From CSSed11-175R1 sp041685735 (GTDB lineage Bacteria; Actinomycetota; Nitriliruptoria; Nitriliruptorales; Nitriliruptoraceae), in contig JAWLFE010000023.1 of assembly GCA_041685735.1 (NCBI GenBank), positions 1-44,546 of the forward strand: 44,546 nucleotides of DNA, given 5' to 3'. Positions 32,601 through 40,373 of the stretch are shown piece after piece; the first letter of the stretch is position 1; each line of letters opens with the position of its first letter. The notes under the pieces are model-generated. The model did not search any database. It worked only from the letters and a program-made list of their open reading frames with translations, and was not told the origin of the DNA. The position numbers and the translations under genes were made by a program.

Positions 32601-33255
32601 GCAGGGTCCCGAACACAGCTCCGCCCGGATCGAACGCTTCCTGGTGCTGTGCGCCGAGGACAACATCCAGGTGGTCAACGCCACCACCGCGGCGCAGTAC
32701 TTCCACGTCCTGCGTCGGCAGATGCACCGCGAGATCCGCAAGCCGTTGATCATCTTCACGCCGAAGTCGCTGCTGCGCTCCCCCAACGCGTTCTCCGACA
32801 TCTCCGAGTTCACCGCCGGGTCGTTCCGCGAGACCATGGACGATCCCGCGTGGGCATCCGGTGACCGCGACCGCGGTGCGGTCAAGACCGTCGTGCTGTG
32901 TTCGGGGAAGGTCGCCTACGACGTCATTGGCGAGCGTGATGAGCGCGAACTGGACGTCCCGGTCGTGCGGGTCGAGCAGCTCTACCCGTTCCCGTCCGCG
33001 CAGATCCGCGACATCCTCGCGACCTACCCGGAGGCGACCGACATCTGCTGGGTGCAGGAGGAGCCGGAGAACATGGGGCCCTGGGGCTTCGTGGACGGTC
33101 GGCTGTGGAACCTGCTGGAGGAACTCGACGACGGGCGCGAGCTGCGTCGCGCATCGCGCGTGCCGTCCGCCTCGCCGGCCGCCGGCCAGCACGTGGTCCA
33201 CGATCAGGAACTCGAGCAACTGCTCGACGACACCCTCGGCCCCGTGGAGGCGTGA
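29635..33255 (+). CDS. kgd: Multifunctional 2-oxoglutarate metabolism enzyme (E1 with fused acyltransferase domain)
   Basis: The 1206-residue product matches mycobacterial Kgd. An N-terminal E1 segment (WLVEEMYEQFREDPDALSKGW) and a linker precede a succinyltransferase domain (about 90-330) whose catalytic His294 is in DHRVIQGAESG. The thiamine-diphosphate E1 domain follows (MGMAHRGRLNVLSNIL, HGDAAFAGQG, the GDD-N metal region), then a transketolase-like C-terminal domain. It decarboxylates 2-oxoglutarate and feeds the TCA cycle. There is no lipoyl domain, as usual, so an unlinked E2 is needed. The start has AGGA about ten bases upstream, and a TACCCT -10-like box lies at 29594-29599. In relatives a phosphorylated GarA-type protein inhibits it. 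Confidence 0.96.
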   Translation: MANRPQDSSPSSRSELNAWLVEEMYEQFREDPDALSKGWQEFFADYRPDEGSTTNGSTDATTAASAPRKAAATVPEDGPDPERIRGVAARIVENMETSLGVPTATSVRDVPAKLLEVNRRIINNYLRRTRGGKVSFTHLIAYAMVKAVETVPAMKNTFAETEDGKPGLLRPDSFGLGLAVDIENDDGSRTLMVPVIKDADTLSFEGFLRAYEDVIRKIRLKKLDPAMFSGGTITLTNPGTIGTVHSVPRLMSGQAAILGVGAINFPAEYQAADARTLAKLGVGKVITLTSTYDHRVIQGAESGMYLSQVHELLIGEDGFYDEVFASLGLPYEPARWRTDSTDVDSHTDLLSKQMKVGQLANMYRVRGHLIADLDPLRQRPPEMHPELDPTYYGLSIWDLDRDFLTDVGGSTKKMALGDILGVLRDAYCRTIGIEYGHVLDPEEKAWIREQVEGIDEDVPPEDQLWILERLNAAEAFESFLHTKYVGQKRFGLEGAESLIPLLDAVCEAAADSGINDIVMGMAHRGRLNVLSNILKKSHRQIFGEFEGHIDPDTVQGSGDVKYHLGTRGSYETRAGNTTELHLPPNPSHLEAVNPVVEGISRAMQDRYDQGDEGVYPVLPLLMHGDAAFAGQGVVVETLNLSQLRGYRTGGTVHVVINNQVGFTTSPEESRSSFYATDVAKTVQAPILHVNGDDPEAVVRVARLAFDYRQKFQRDIVIDLVCYRRHGHNEADDPSFTQPQMYELIDNNRSARKLYTERLVRRGDISIEQAESFLEDFEGRLESAFEETKQAAPPEPPQAVRPEPSTELEDAVDTGVAKESLDRIADVQFNQHDGFTRHPKLDRIFKKARERYETGTIDWALGETLAFGSLLLEGTTVRLAGQDSRRGTFSQRHAVQVDFKTGDEYLPLANLDEEQGRWFIYDSLLSEYAAVGFEYGYSVEDKSALVAWEAQFGDFVNGAQITIDQFIVAAEDKWDETSGLVMLLPHGYEGQGPEHSSARIERFLVLCAEDNIQVVNATTAAQYFHVLRRQMHREIRKPLIIFTPKSLLRSPNAFSDISEFTAGSFRETMDDPAWASGDRDRGAVKTVVLCSGKVAYDVIGERDERELDVPVVRVEQLYPFPSAQIRDILATYPEATDICWVQEEPENMGPWGFVDGRLWNLLEELDDGRELRRASRVPSASPAAGQHVVHDQELEQLLDDTLGPVEA

Positions 33256-33365
33256 CCCACCGCTGGCCCGCGCGGCTCCGACGCTCCCGCGCCTCCCGCG
33301 CGGCCGTCCGGCTTCGCACCGTGACCGGCCGGTAACCCGCCCGGCCCGATCTTCGGCCCCAGAAC

Positions 33366-33489
33366 CTGGGTGGTGGCCCAGTTTCTGGTGGGTCGGTGGG
33401 CTGGTGGGGCGTCGGGTGGGGCAGAAGCTGGGTGGTGGCCCAGTTTCTGGTGGGTTGGCGGGCTGGTGAGGCGTCGGGTGGGGCGGCGC
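33366..33489. repeat. Two tandem 62-bp repeats with embedded hairpins, downstream of kgd
   Basis: Units at 33366-33427 and 33428-33489 are identical at about 57 of 62 positions. Each starts with CTGGGTGGTGGCCCAG, a hairpin of 5-bp arms followed by TTTCT. The 318-base gap between kgd and the AbiEi-like gene holds nothing else that I recognise. The hairpins could be tandem terminators for kgd. Alternatively the unit may be a dispersed intergenic repeat of this genome. Confidence 0.85.
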
Positions 33490-33573
33490 TGCAGGGGCGT
33501 GGAGCACGCCGTCATCCACAGGCGGCCCGACACCCCGGGCCGCCACTGGTCGATCGTCTGCCAGAGTGCGCGC

Positions 33574-34515
33574 ATGCTCCCGTCCACACTCGCCACGCTC
33601 GCCGAGCAGCAGTTCGGCCTGATCAGCCGTCGGCAGGCCCGTCGGTGCTCGTCACCGATGGTCGCCGATGACCTGTTGCGCTGCGGTTCCTTCCAGCGCG
33701 TTGCCAGAGGCGTGTACCGACTGAAGGGAACGCCGCTGCTCGCCGTGCAGCCGGCGCTGGCCGCCGCGCTGCGGGTCGGCCCCACGGCCACGCTGACGGG
33801 CCCGGCGGTGTTGGCGTTGTACGAGGTGGATGGCTTCCGAGTCCTGGGCGACGAGTTGCCCTTCGAGGTGCTGCTCCCGCACGGCCGCTCGGTCACCGGT
33901 GTGGCCTTCCCGGTCCGACGCGACCCCGCTCCGACCCGCGCGGTTGCCACTCGTGGGGAGATCCGGATCGCTGGACCGGTCGACGCGCTGATCGACAGCG
34001 CGGTATTCGTCGACACGGTCGGAGCGCGGTGGCTGCGGCTCGCGCACGACGTGCTGCGGTGGCGTGGCATGTTGAAGCCAGGCCGTCTCCAGGAGCGCAT
34101 CGCGGAGCTTGGCGCGGGCGCGCCGGGTGGCGCGGCGCTGGCCGGACTGCTCGAGCTCGACGACCAGACCGCCACCGGTGACGGTGAGCGCCGCCTCGGG
34201 TGGCTGCTCGGCCGGTTCGACCCACCTCCGGAGCCGCAGGTCTGGGTGCGCCCTGATCGGCGTCTGGACTGGTTCTTCCGCAGACTGCGCTACGGCTGGG
34301 AGTACCAGGGAAGCGTCGACCATGGCACCGTCACGGGGCGACAGGCCGACGTGGTCCGTGACGCGGAGCTGCGTCGGGAGGGCGTGCGCATCGGCTACGT
34401 GACCGACGCCGACCTCGCTGACGAGGCGACCTTCCTGGCAACGGCCGCTGGCGCGCTGACCGCCCGCGCCCACGAGTTGGGTGTCGACGCGCCGCGGCTC
34501 CGGGCCGGAGCGTGA
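33574..34515 (+). CDS. AbiEi-antitoxin-like / DUF559-like protein without partner
   Basis: The 313-residue protein starts like type IV AbiEi antitoxins: a winged-helix segment (about 1-50, with FGLISRRQARRCSSPMVADDLLRCGSF broken by a turn and RVARGVYRL). The C-terminal part (about 225-300) resembles the DUF559/Vsr-like nuclease fold common in actinobacterial relatives. RRLDWFFRRLRYGWEYQGS carries the Asp and Glu where the family has its metal ligands, and the Gln/Asp/Arg pattern that follows agrees. No AbiEii-type nucleotidyltransferase toxin gene follows. It may be an orphan, a regulator, or a nuclease-like remnant. The ATG lies downstream of the 62-bp repeats and has no strong ribosome site. 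Confidence 0.78.
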   Translation: MLPSTLATLAEQQFGLISRRQARRCSSPMVADDLLRCGSFQRVARGVYRLKGTPLLAVQPALAAALRVGPTATLTGPAVLALYEVDGFRVLGDELPFEVLLPHGRSVTGVAFPVRRDPAPTRAVATRGEIRIAGPVDALIDSAVFVDTVGARWLRLAHDVLRWRGMLKPGRLQERIAELGAGAPGGAALAGLLELDDQTATGDGERRLGWLLGRFDPPPEPQVWVRPDRRLDWFFRRLRYGWEYQGSVDHGTVTGRQADVVRDAELRREGVRIGYVTDADLADEATFLATAAGALTARAHELGVDAPRLRAGA

Positions 34516-34684
34516 GCGTCTGGTGCTCCATCCGACGGAGAGCTGGCAGACATGCCGCTCTCCGGCGACGGCGGGACCGGTCAACTTGGTCGTGACGCTG
34601 GCAGCTGGCACAGCGGTCGCCGCGAGTGGGCAGGCGCCGGCGAGGCGGCGGGTCGAGGTGGCGCGGGCGTCGACGCCACCATGG

Positions 34685-35473
34685 TTAGGCGGGCAGGCTC
34701 TCGAGGAAGGTGCGGATCGGCGGGTTGACGAGATCCGGGTGGGTGAGGTTGGACGCGTGGCTCGCGCCGTCGACCTCGATGACGCCACGGCAGTCGTCGA
34801 CGGCCTCGCAGATCTCGTGGGCGCGGGACACCGGGATCGCACTGTCCTGGGTGCCGTGCAGCAGCAGGACCGGCATGGCCAGCTCCGGGAGGCGATCGGA
34901 GATGTCGTCGCGGTCGAGCAGGGCGCCGCCGGCCGCTTCCAACCGTGATGGATCCCACGACCGCCACTTCGCCTTCCAGTGGGGCTCGATGTCGGGGTCG
35001 CCGATGATCAGACCGGCCACGACCGAGGCCAGTTCCTCGAGGTAGCCGTTGCCGACCCAGGTGTCGACCATGACCCGGTACTCCTCGATCTTGTCGGGGG
35101 CTTCGGGTGGCGCCTGGGTGTCGATCAGGACCAGCGCACGGACGCGGTCGGGGTGCAGCAGTGCGGCACGCAGGGAGAGGTAGCCGCCCTGGGACATGCC
35201 ACCGAACACGGCACGTTCGATGCCGAGGTGGTCGAGCAGACCGAACGCGTCCCGCGCCGAGTCCCAGTAGGTGAACGGTTGGCCGTCGAACTCGGTCGCG
35301 CCGAAGCCACGCTCGTCCCAGGTGATGACCCGGTAGACGTCGGAGAGGTCGGCGACCTGAGGAGCGAACATCTCGTGATCCATCAGGAAGCCATGGCTCA
35401 ACAGCACCGGGGGGCCATCCCCGCCCGAGTCCTCGTAGTACAGCCGTTGGCCGTTGACGTCCGCGTCTGGCAT
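34685..35473 (-). CDS. Alpha/beta hydrolase
   Basis: The 262-residue hydrolase has a complete triad: Ser94 in the nucleophile elbow GGMSQGG, an Asp in LLHGTQDSAIP and a His in VDGASHASNLTHP. The oxyanion strand LLSHGFLMDHEMF comes before it, and the RVITWDERGFGATE loop is typical of the epoxide-hydrolase/haloperoxidase-like branch. The substrate cannot be told. The ATG at 35473 has GGGAGG and GAGGA upstream. It is on the same strand as the DUF4015 lipoprotein gene and 52 bases downstream of its stop, so the two may be co-transcribed. The 169 bases beyond its 3' end (34516-34684) hold no gene that I can see. Confidence 0.92.
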   Translation of the reverse strand: MPDADVNGQRLYYEDSGGDGPPVLLSHGFLMDHEMFAPQVADLSDVYRVITWDERGFGATEFDGQPFTYWDSARDAFGLLDHLGIERAVFGGMSQGGYLSLRAALLHPDRVRALVLIDTQAPPEAPDKIEEYRVMVDTWVGNGYLEELASVVAGLIIGDPDIEPHWKAKWRSWDPSRLEAAGGALLDRDDISDRLPELAMPVLLLHGTQDSAIPVSRAHEICEAVDDCRGVIEVDGASHASNLTHPDLVNPPIRTFLESLPA

Positions 35474-35525
35474 CTGGGGTCCTCCCTCCCGGCGACGGTG
35501 AGCGCACCGGCCGTGGGTCCGTGGG

Positions 35526-37439
35526 TCAGCTGTCGCTCTCGCCGGGCTCCGGGTCGTTGTCCTCGCCGTTGTCGTCGCCGTTGTCTGCGTTGTCGTCCGG
35601 GCCGTCATCCGAGCTGTCGTCCGGGCTCTCCCGCTCCGGTGGTGCGAGCATGGCGTCCGTTGTATAGCGCACCGAGGAGTCCCACAGCAGCCATTCGTCG
35701 ATCCCCGCGTCGTAGGTCGCCTGGATCTGCTCGCGCACGTAGCGCGCGCGATCTGGGAAGCCCAACCGCACGGGCCAGTTCGAGTCCTCCAGCCAGGGAG
35801 CGACGCGTGCGCGTCGGCCGTCGGTGGCTTCCTTCCAGACGACGAGCGTCTCCGTGATGATGTCGTAGGGCTGCATCAACGGGTCGGCGACGCCGTACTC
35901 CCCGGGCCCCCAGTGGCTCGGGTAGATCATCGGCGCGACGTAGTCCAGCACGTCGGCGAGTCGCGCCACGTCCTGGCCGACATCCCCGGGCCGGTCCGCC
36001 GACACGCCGTAGAGCGATGCGCCGTGCTGGATGCCGTAGGGGGCCAGGCGCTCATCGGCGCGCCGGGTGAACTCGTAGATCTCGTCCTCGACGCTGCCCT
36101 CGAGCCCCGGGATCAGCATGTTGTCGACCGAGCCGTCCGGCTTGCGCAGGTAGTCCCAGAGGATGTGGTCGACGCCCATCGCGGCGGCCTCCTCCGCGAT
36201 GGCGATGTTGTACTCCTGCACCTCGGGGTTGGCGAAGTTGGCGAAGCCGGCGTACCGGCCGGTATAGATCGCGTTGCCGCCGGGTTCCTGGATCGCGAGG
36301 TCGCGCTCCCCGTTCTCCCAGGCCCACGGTGCCATCACCGGATCGGCGAAGGCGACGATGCGCCCGATGACCGGGACGCCCAGCGCGTGGAGCTCGGCGA
36401 CCGCTGCCTCGAGGTCGATGCGACAGTCGGGTGTGTCGGCACCGATACGGGCCGCGAACTCGTTCTCGGTCGCGAAGCCGACCTTGCCCGTCTCGTCCTT
36501 CAGGTCCAGTTGGACCGCGTTGATGCGGCCGGCCTCGATGTCGGCCATGACCGGATCCTTCAGGGACGACGATGCCCAGCCGCAGAAGGACACGTGCACG
36601 GAGCGCATCTGGTCCACCGTTGCTCGCGAGGGCACGGTCACCAGGCGCAGATCGTCGTCCGAGACGTTGCCTGCCCGGTCCGTCGCGACGATGGTCAGCG
36701 TGCCGTCGGAGACGGCGTCGAGTTCGACCTCGAAGCTGCCGTCGTCGTCGACGGTCGTCGAGGTGCCCTGGACCTCGACGGTGGCTCCCGGTTCGGAGGT
36801 GCCGGCGATCGTGACCGGCTCGCCGGCCACGACCGCGCCGTCGGGTCCGGTGACATCGATCTGCGGCGCTGTGGCGTCCACCTCGAAGGCCCACTCATGC
36901 AGGACGTCGGGTTCCGGCGCTGGCTCATCGGTGCCATCGGTGGCGTCGGTGCCGTCGGTGCCGTCCGTGTCGCCCGCCTCCTGCGCGGCCACGGCGCCAT
37001 CGGGCAGTTGCAGCACCGTGACGACGTAGTCGCCGTCGGCGAGCTCGCCGGGTTCCAGCAGCAGGCTGGTGTCGTCGGCCTGCGCGGCCTGTGACATCGT
37101 GGGCTGGTCGGCGCCCTGCGTGGACAGCTCGAGCAGGATGTCGTCGAGGTGGGGCTCGTCGCCGGTCGCGGTCACCTCGAACGTGGCGGCCGCCAGGTCA
37201 TCGGCGTTGAGCAGGTCGGCGTCGGGGCCCTCGAAGGCCAGTGTTCGGCCGGGTCCGGCCTCCACCGTGCCGTTCTCCGGCTCCTCGCTGACGTCATCGC
37301 CTGCGGAGTTGCAGGCTGCGAGCAGCGCCGTGGCGAGCACCAGCGCCACGGTCGTCCGGGTCCCTACCGACCGGGCGTCGCGTCGGATGCCGGCGCGTGG
37401 TCGACGGGGATCGCGGAGGTTGCGGAGGTTGCGATGCAC
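35526..37439 (-). CDS. DUF4015-family glycoside hydrolase-like lipoprotein
   Basis: The 637-residue product has a basic N region, a hydrophobic stretch and the lipobox LLAAC with Cys43. A beta-rich domain comes next, then an Ig-like domain (about 185-260; PVTIAGTSEPGATVEVQGTS, TIVATDRAGN). The DUF4015 putative glycosyl hydrolase barrel follows (about 275-590; INAVQLDLKDETGKVGFA, DHILWDYLRKPDG, YVAPMIYPSHWG, IDEWLLWDSS). The last 40 residues are almost all Asp, Glu, Asn and Gly. It is held on the outer face of the membrane and probably cuts or binds a polysaccharide. I chose the GTG at 37439, with AGGTGA about five bases upstream. A short DNA duplication makes the NLRNLR repeat near the start. 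It diverges from the polysaccharide deacetylase gene. Confidence 0.87.
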   Translation of the reverse strand: MHRNLRNLRDPRRPRAGIRRDARSVGTRTTVALVLATALLAACNSAGDDVSEEPENGTVEAGPGRTLAFEGPDADLLNADDLAAATFEVTATGDEPHLDDILLELSTQGADQPTMSQAAQADDTSLLLEPGELADGDYVVTVLQLPDGAVAAQEAGDTDGTDGTDATDGTDEPAPEPDVLHEWAFEVDATAPQIDVTGPDGAVVAGEPVTIAGTSEPGATVEVQGTSTTVDDDGSFEVELDAVSDGTLTIVATDRAGNVSDDDLRLVTVPSRATVDQMRSVHVSFCGWASSSLKDPVMADIEAGRINAVQLDLKDETGKVGFATENEFAARIGADTPDCRIDLEAAVAELHALGVPVIGRIVAFADPVMAPWAWENGERDLAIQEPGGNAIYTGRYAGFANFANPEVQEYNIAIAEEAAAMGVDHILWDYLRKPDGSVDNMLIPGLEGSVEDEIYEFTRRADERLAPYGIQHGASLYGVSADRPGDVGQDVARLADVLDYVAPMIYPSHWGPGEYGVADPLMQPYDIITETLVVWKEATDGRRARVAPWLEDSNWPVRLGFPDRARYVREQIQATYDAGIDEWLLWDSSVRYTTDAMLAPPERESPDDSSDDGPDDNADNGDDNGEDNDPEPGESDS

Positions 37440-37630
37440 GGCGTCACCTGGTGTGGTCTCGTCGGGACGGACGGCGGCGCCTGCAACGTGCCCTTCCCAC
37501 CCGTTGACTTGCGATGTCCTGCTCGGTCGCGTTGTCTGACGACCCGCGGGCGACCGTGTCTGCTGGCCTCGTGGTCCTCTCCGGGACGTGCCCGGACGTG
37601 CAGGGTCGCGCGACCTCGCCCGGCGAGACG

Positions 37631-37640
37631 ACGGTACCGT
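37631..37640. promoter_or_regulatory. Palindrome with -10-like box before the deacetylase gene
   Basis: ACGGTACCGT is a perfect 10-bp palindrome in the 235-bp divergent region. It contains the TACCGT hexamer (37635-37640), 35 bases before the deacetylase ATG. It may be a -10 box, an operator, or both. Confidence 0.35.
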
Positions 37641-37674
37641 GGAAGGTTCGAGCCGTCGTCCTCCGTGGAGCCAT

Positions 37675-38880
37675 ATGCCCGCCCATCGCTCACGCCGACG
37701 CGGCCCCTTCGTCCGCCCCCGGCGACGCGGCGCCGTCGTGGTGGCGCTGGCCACCACGTTGGCGCTCGTGCTGGCCGCCTGCGCGTCCGGCGACGCCGAC
37801 CTCGAGGCATCGACGCCGTCGCCGGAGCAGGGATCGGAGGAGGGTCGGGAGGACCCTGCCGCGCCCGACGAGAGCGAGCCGGCGTCCGACGGTTCTGCGT
37901 CCGAGGACCCTGACCCCGACGAGCCCGACGAGCCCGACGAGTCTGACGAGTCTGACGAGGCCGACGAGGTCGAACCGCGGGAGCCCGACGTCGATCCGGC
38001 CGAGGTCGGCGCCGACGAACTGGGGGTCGTGCCGGTCCTGATGTACCACCAGCTGCGGGATGGCGGTGGCAGCGCCTGGGACATGAGCGAGGAGGAGTTC
38101 CGCGCGGAACTCGTCTGGCTCTTCGACCACGACTACGTGCCGATCACCACCGCCGCGTTCGCCCGGGGCGAGATCGACGTGCCCGCCGGCTACCGCCCGG
38201 TCGTCCTGACCTTCGACGATTCGACCCGCAGTCAGGCCCACCTGGACGAGGACGGTGGGTTCGCGCCGGACACCTCGATGGGGATCCTGATCGATGTCGC
38301 TGCCGACTACGACCATGTGGAGCCGGTCGCGTCGCTGTACGTGATCACGAGTTCACTCTTCGGCGGCGGGGCCGATGGTCCCGCCATCGTCGCGGCGCTG
38401 CACGACGCGGGCATGGAGATCGGCAACCACAGCCACACGCACGCCAACCTCCGGTCCCTGGATGCGTCCGGGGTGCAGACGGAGCTGGCACAGAACGTCG
38501 CGATGGTCCGGAACCTCGTTCCCGGCGCCGAGGTGACGACCCTGTCGCTGCCGCTCGGGATCTACCCGGAGGACGCAGGGTTGGCGGTGCGCGGGAGCGC
38601 CGATGGAGTCGAGTACGAGCACGATGCGGTCCTGCAGGTCGGCTACACCCCGGCTGTCTCGCCGTTCCACGCGGGCTTCGACGGTGCCTCGGTCGCCCGG
38701 ATCCAGACCCACCCGGACCCGGACTTCGAGTTCGGGTCCACCTGGTGGCTCGAGCAGATGGAGGCCGGAGGCAGCTGGAGTCCCTACGTCTCCGATGGCA
38801 ACCCGGCCACCATCTCCTTCCCCGCCGAACGGGCCGATGACCTCCATCCCGACCTGAGGGAACGCGCCAACCCGTATTGA
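37675..38880 (+). CDS. Polysaccharide deacetylase lipoprotein
   Basis: The 401-residue product begins with a basic N region, a hydrophobic segment and LVLAAC with Cys36 as the lipid site. A linker dominated by Asp, Glu, Pro and Ser (about 45-118) is followed by a CE4 deacetylase domain. VPVLMYHQL opens the domain, VVLTFDDS carries the metal-binding Asp181/Asp182, and NHSHTH gives His252 and His256 of the H-(S/T)-x-x-H motif. It would remove N- or O-acetyl groups from a cell-surface polysaccharide. The ATG at 37675 has GGAG five bases upstream. It is divergent from the DUF4015 hydrolase lipoprotein gene, which suggests a shared role in exopolysaccharide processing. Confidence 0.91.
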   Translation: MPAHRSRRRGPFVRPRRRGAVVVALATTLALVLAACASGDADLEASTPSPEQGSEEGREDPAAPDESEPASDGSASEDPDPDEPDEPDESDESDEADEVEPREPDVDPAEVGADELGVVPVLMYHQLRDGGGSAWDMSEEEFRAELVWLFDHDYVPITTAAFARGEIDVPAGYRPVVLTFDDSTRSQAHLDEDGGFAPDTSMGILIDVAADYDHVEPVASLYVITSSLFGGGADGPAIVAALHDAGMEIGNHSHTHANLRSLDASGVQTELAQNVAMVRNLVPGAEVTTLSLPLGIYPEDAGLAVRGSADGVEYEHDAVLQVGYTPAVSPFHAGFDGASVARIQTHPDPDFEFGSTWWLEQMEAGGSWSPYVSDGNPATISFPAERADDLHPDLRERANPY

Positions 38881-38956
38881 TCCACCCGAACCGCACCGAC
38901 CTGGCTGACCCGCCGGCCTCCACCCCCGCCGATCCGACACCGTGAGGAGCACGCCC

Positions 38957-40342
38957 GTGCGTGACGACACCGACCGCCTGCTGCCGGCCACGCCGGTCAC
39001 ATCCCTGGAGCAACACCTCGAGGCAGGTGGCGGCACGGGCCTGGAACGCGCCCGGTCGCTGTCGCCGGATGAGGTCACCGCGGAGGTGGACGCGGCGGGA
39101 CTGCGCGGTCGCGGCGGCGCGGGCTTCCCGACCGCGACCAAGTGGCGCGGGGTCCGGGAGACCGCGGAGCACGCCGGCGGCCGGCTCAGCATCGTCGCCA
39201 ACGCCGCCGAGGGTGAACCCGGCACCTACAAGGACCGCACCCTGATCGAGCAGCAGCCCTACGCGTTCCTCGAGGGGATCTGCATCGCGCTGCACGCCTC
39301 CGGTGCGGACGACGCGCACATCGGGATCAAGGCGAGCTTCACCCGCCCGCTCGAGCGTCTGCAGCACGCGCTGGACGAGGTCGTCGCGGCCGGATGGGCA
39401 GGGGCCGACCGGATCGCGATCGTCCCGGGTCCGGACCTCTACCTGTTCGGTGAGGAGACGGGCATGCTGGAGGTCATCGAGGGCAAGCTGCCCATGCCGC
39501 GACTGGTCCGACCGTTCGAGGCCGGCCTGAACGCGACGACCACGATGCCGAACCCGACGATCGTCAACAACGTCGAGACCTTCAGCCACGTCGCGCGGAT
39601 CCTGGCCAACGGCGCCGACTGGTTCCGCGAAGCCGGGACGGAGGCCTCACCCGGCACGATGGTGTTCACGGTCGTCGGTGACGTGCCGAACCCGGGGGTC
39701 TACGAGCTCGCGCTCGGTACGCCCCTGCGGGTCCTGCTGGAGGACATCGCGGGGGCCACCGACATCAAGGCCGTCTACAGCGGCGTGTCGAACGCGGTCA
39801 TCCTCGAGGAACACCTGGACACCCCGCTGTGCTTCGACGCGATGAGTGACGCCGGTGTCGGCATGGGGTCGGGCGGGTTCATCGTCTATAACCGTGACCG
39901 ATCGATCCTGGATGTCCTGAGCGTGCTGGTGAACTTCCTGTCGGTCGAGTCCTGCGGTCAGTGCAACGCCTGCAAGCTCGGCAACGGGGCGATGGCCGAG
40001 ACCCTGGCCAACCTGCAGGCCGGTCTCGGCAGCCGTACCGACCTCGAAGCCCTGCTGCGTCGCGCCGCGACGGTGACCGACCAGAACCGGTGCTACCTGC
40101 CGGTCGGCAGCCAACTGCTGGTCGGTTCGACGGTCGCCGCCTTCGAGGACGAACTCATCGAGACCGTGGAGGCGGGGACCCAGACACCCGCGGATCTGCC
40201 GACCCCGTTGATCGTCGACATCGACGAGGACGAGGGCGTCGTGCACTACCACGACCGGTACCACCTGCGACAGGTCGACTGGTCCTACGCGGACGAGGAT
40301 CCCACCGCCGAGCGGCTCGAGGCGATCCGGCGCACCGACTAG
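38957..40342 (+). CDS. Orphan NuoF-like NADH-binding iron-sulfur flavoprotein
   Basis: The 461-residue product resembles complex I subunit NuoF. GRGGAGFPTATKW (about residue 50) and AEGEPGTYKDR form the FMN/NADH site; YLFGEETGMLEVIEGKLPMPR and PNPTIVNNVETF are also conserved. A SLBB domain follows, then a 4Fe-4S site with Cys333, Cys336, Cys339 (CGQCNAC) and Cys379. No nuoE, nuoG or other complex I gene is beside it, so it is not part of a nuo operon. It may pass electrons from NADH to a ferredoxin or to an unlinked partner. The GTG at 38957 has GAGGAG about eight bases upstream. It converges with the fructokinase gene. Confidence 0.88.
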   Translation: MRDDTDRLLPATPVTSLEQHLEAGGGTGLERARSLSPDEVTAEVDAAGLRGRGGAGFPTATKWRGVRETAEHAGGRLSIVANAAEGEPGTYKDRTLIEQQPYAFLEGICIALHASGADDAHIGIKASFTRPLERLQHALDEVVAAGWAGADRIAIVPGPDLYLFGEETGMLEVIEGKLPMPRLVRPFEAGLNATTTMPNPTIVNNVETFSHVARILANGADWFREAGTEASPGTMVFTVVGDVPNPGVYELALGTPLRVLLEDIAGATDIKAVYSGVSNAVILEEHLDTPLCFDAMSDAGVGMGSGGFIVYNRDRSILDVLSVLVNFLSVESCGQCNACKLGNGAMAETLANLQAGLGSRTDLEALLRRAATVTDQNRCYLPVGSQLLVGSTVAAFEDELIETVEAGTQTPADLPTPLIVDIDEDEGVVHYHDRYHLRQVDWSYADEDPTAERLEAIRRTD

Positions 40343-40373
40343 CGCAGCCGGAGCCCGCGTAGCCGGATCCAGT

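Noticed and set aside
33366..33489. Possible CRISPR array or IS end
   Set aside because: There are only two copies, no unique spacers, no terminal inverted repeats and no transposase.
34516..34684. AbiEii-type toxin partner for the AbiEi-like gene
   Set aside because: The 169-base gap holds no nucleotidyltransferase frame and the next gene is an alpha/beta hydrolase on the other strand.
38957..40342. Start of a complex I (nuo) operon
   Set aside because: The neighbouring genes are a polysaccharide deacetylase and a sugar kinase on the opposite strand; no other nuo subunit is present.
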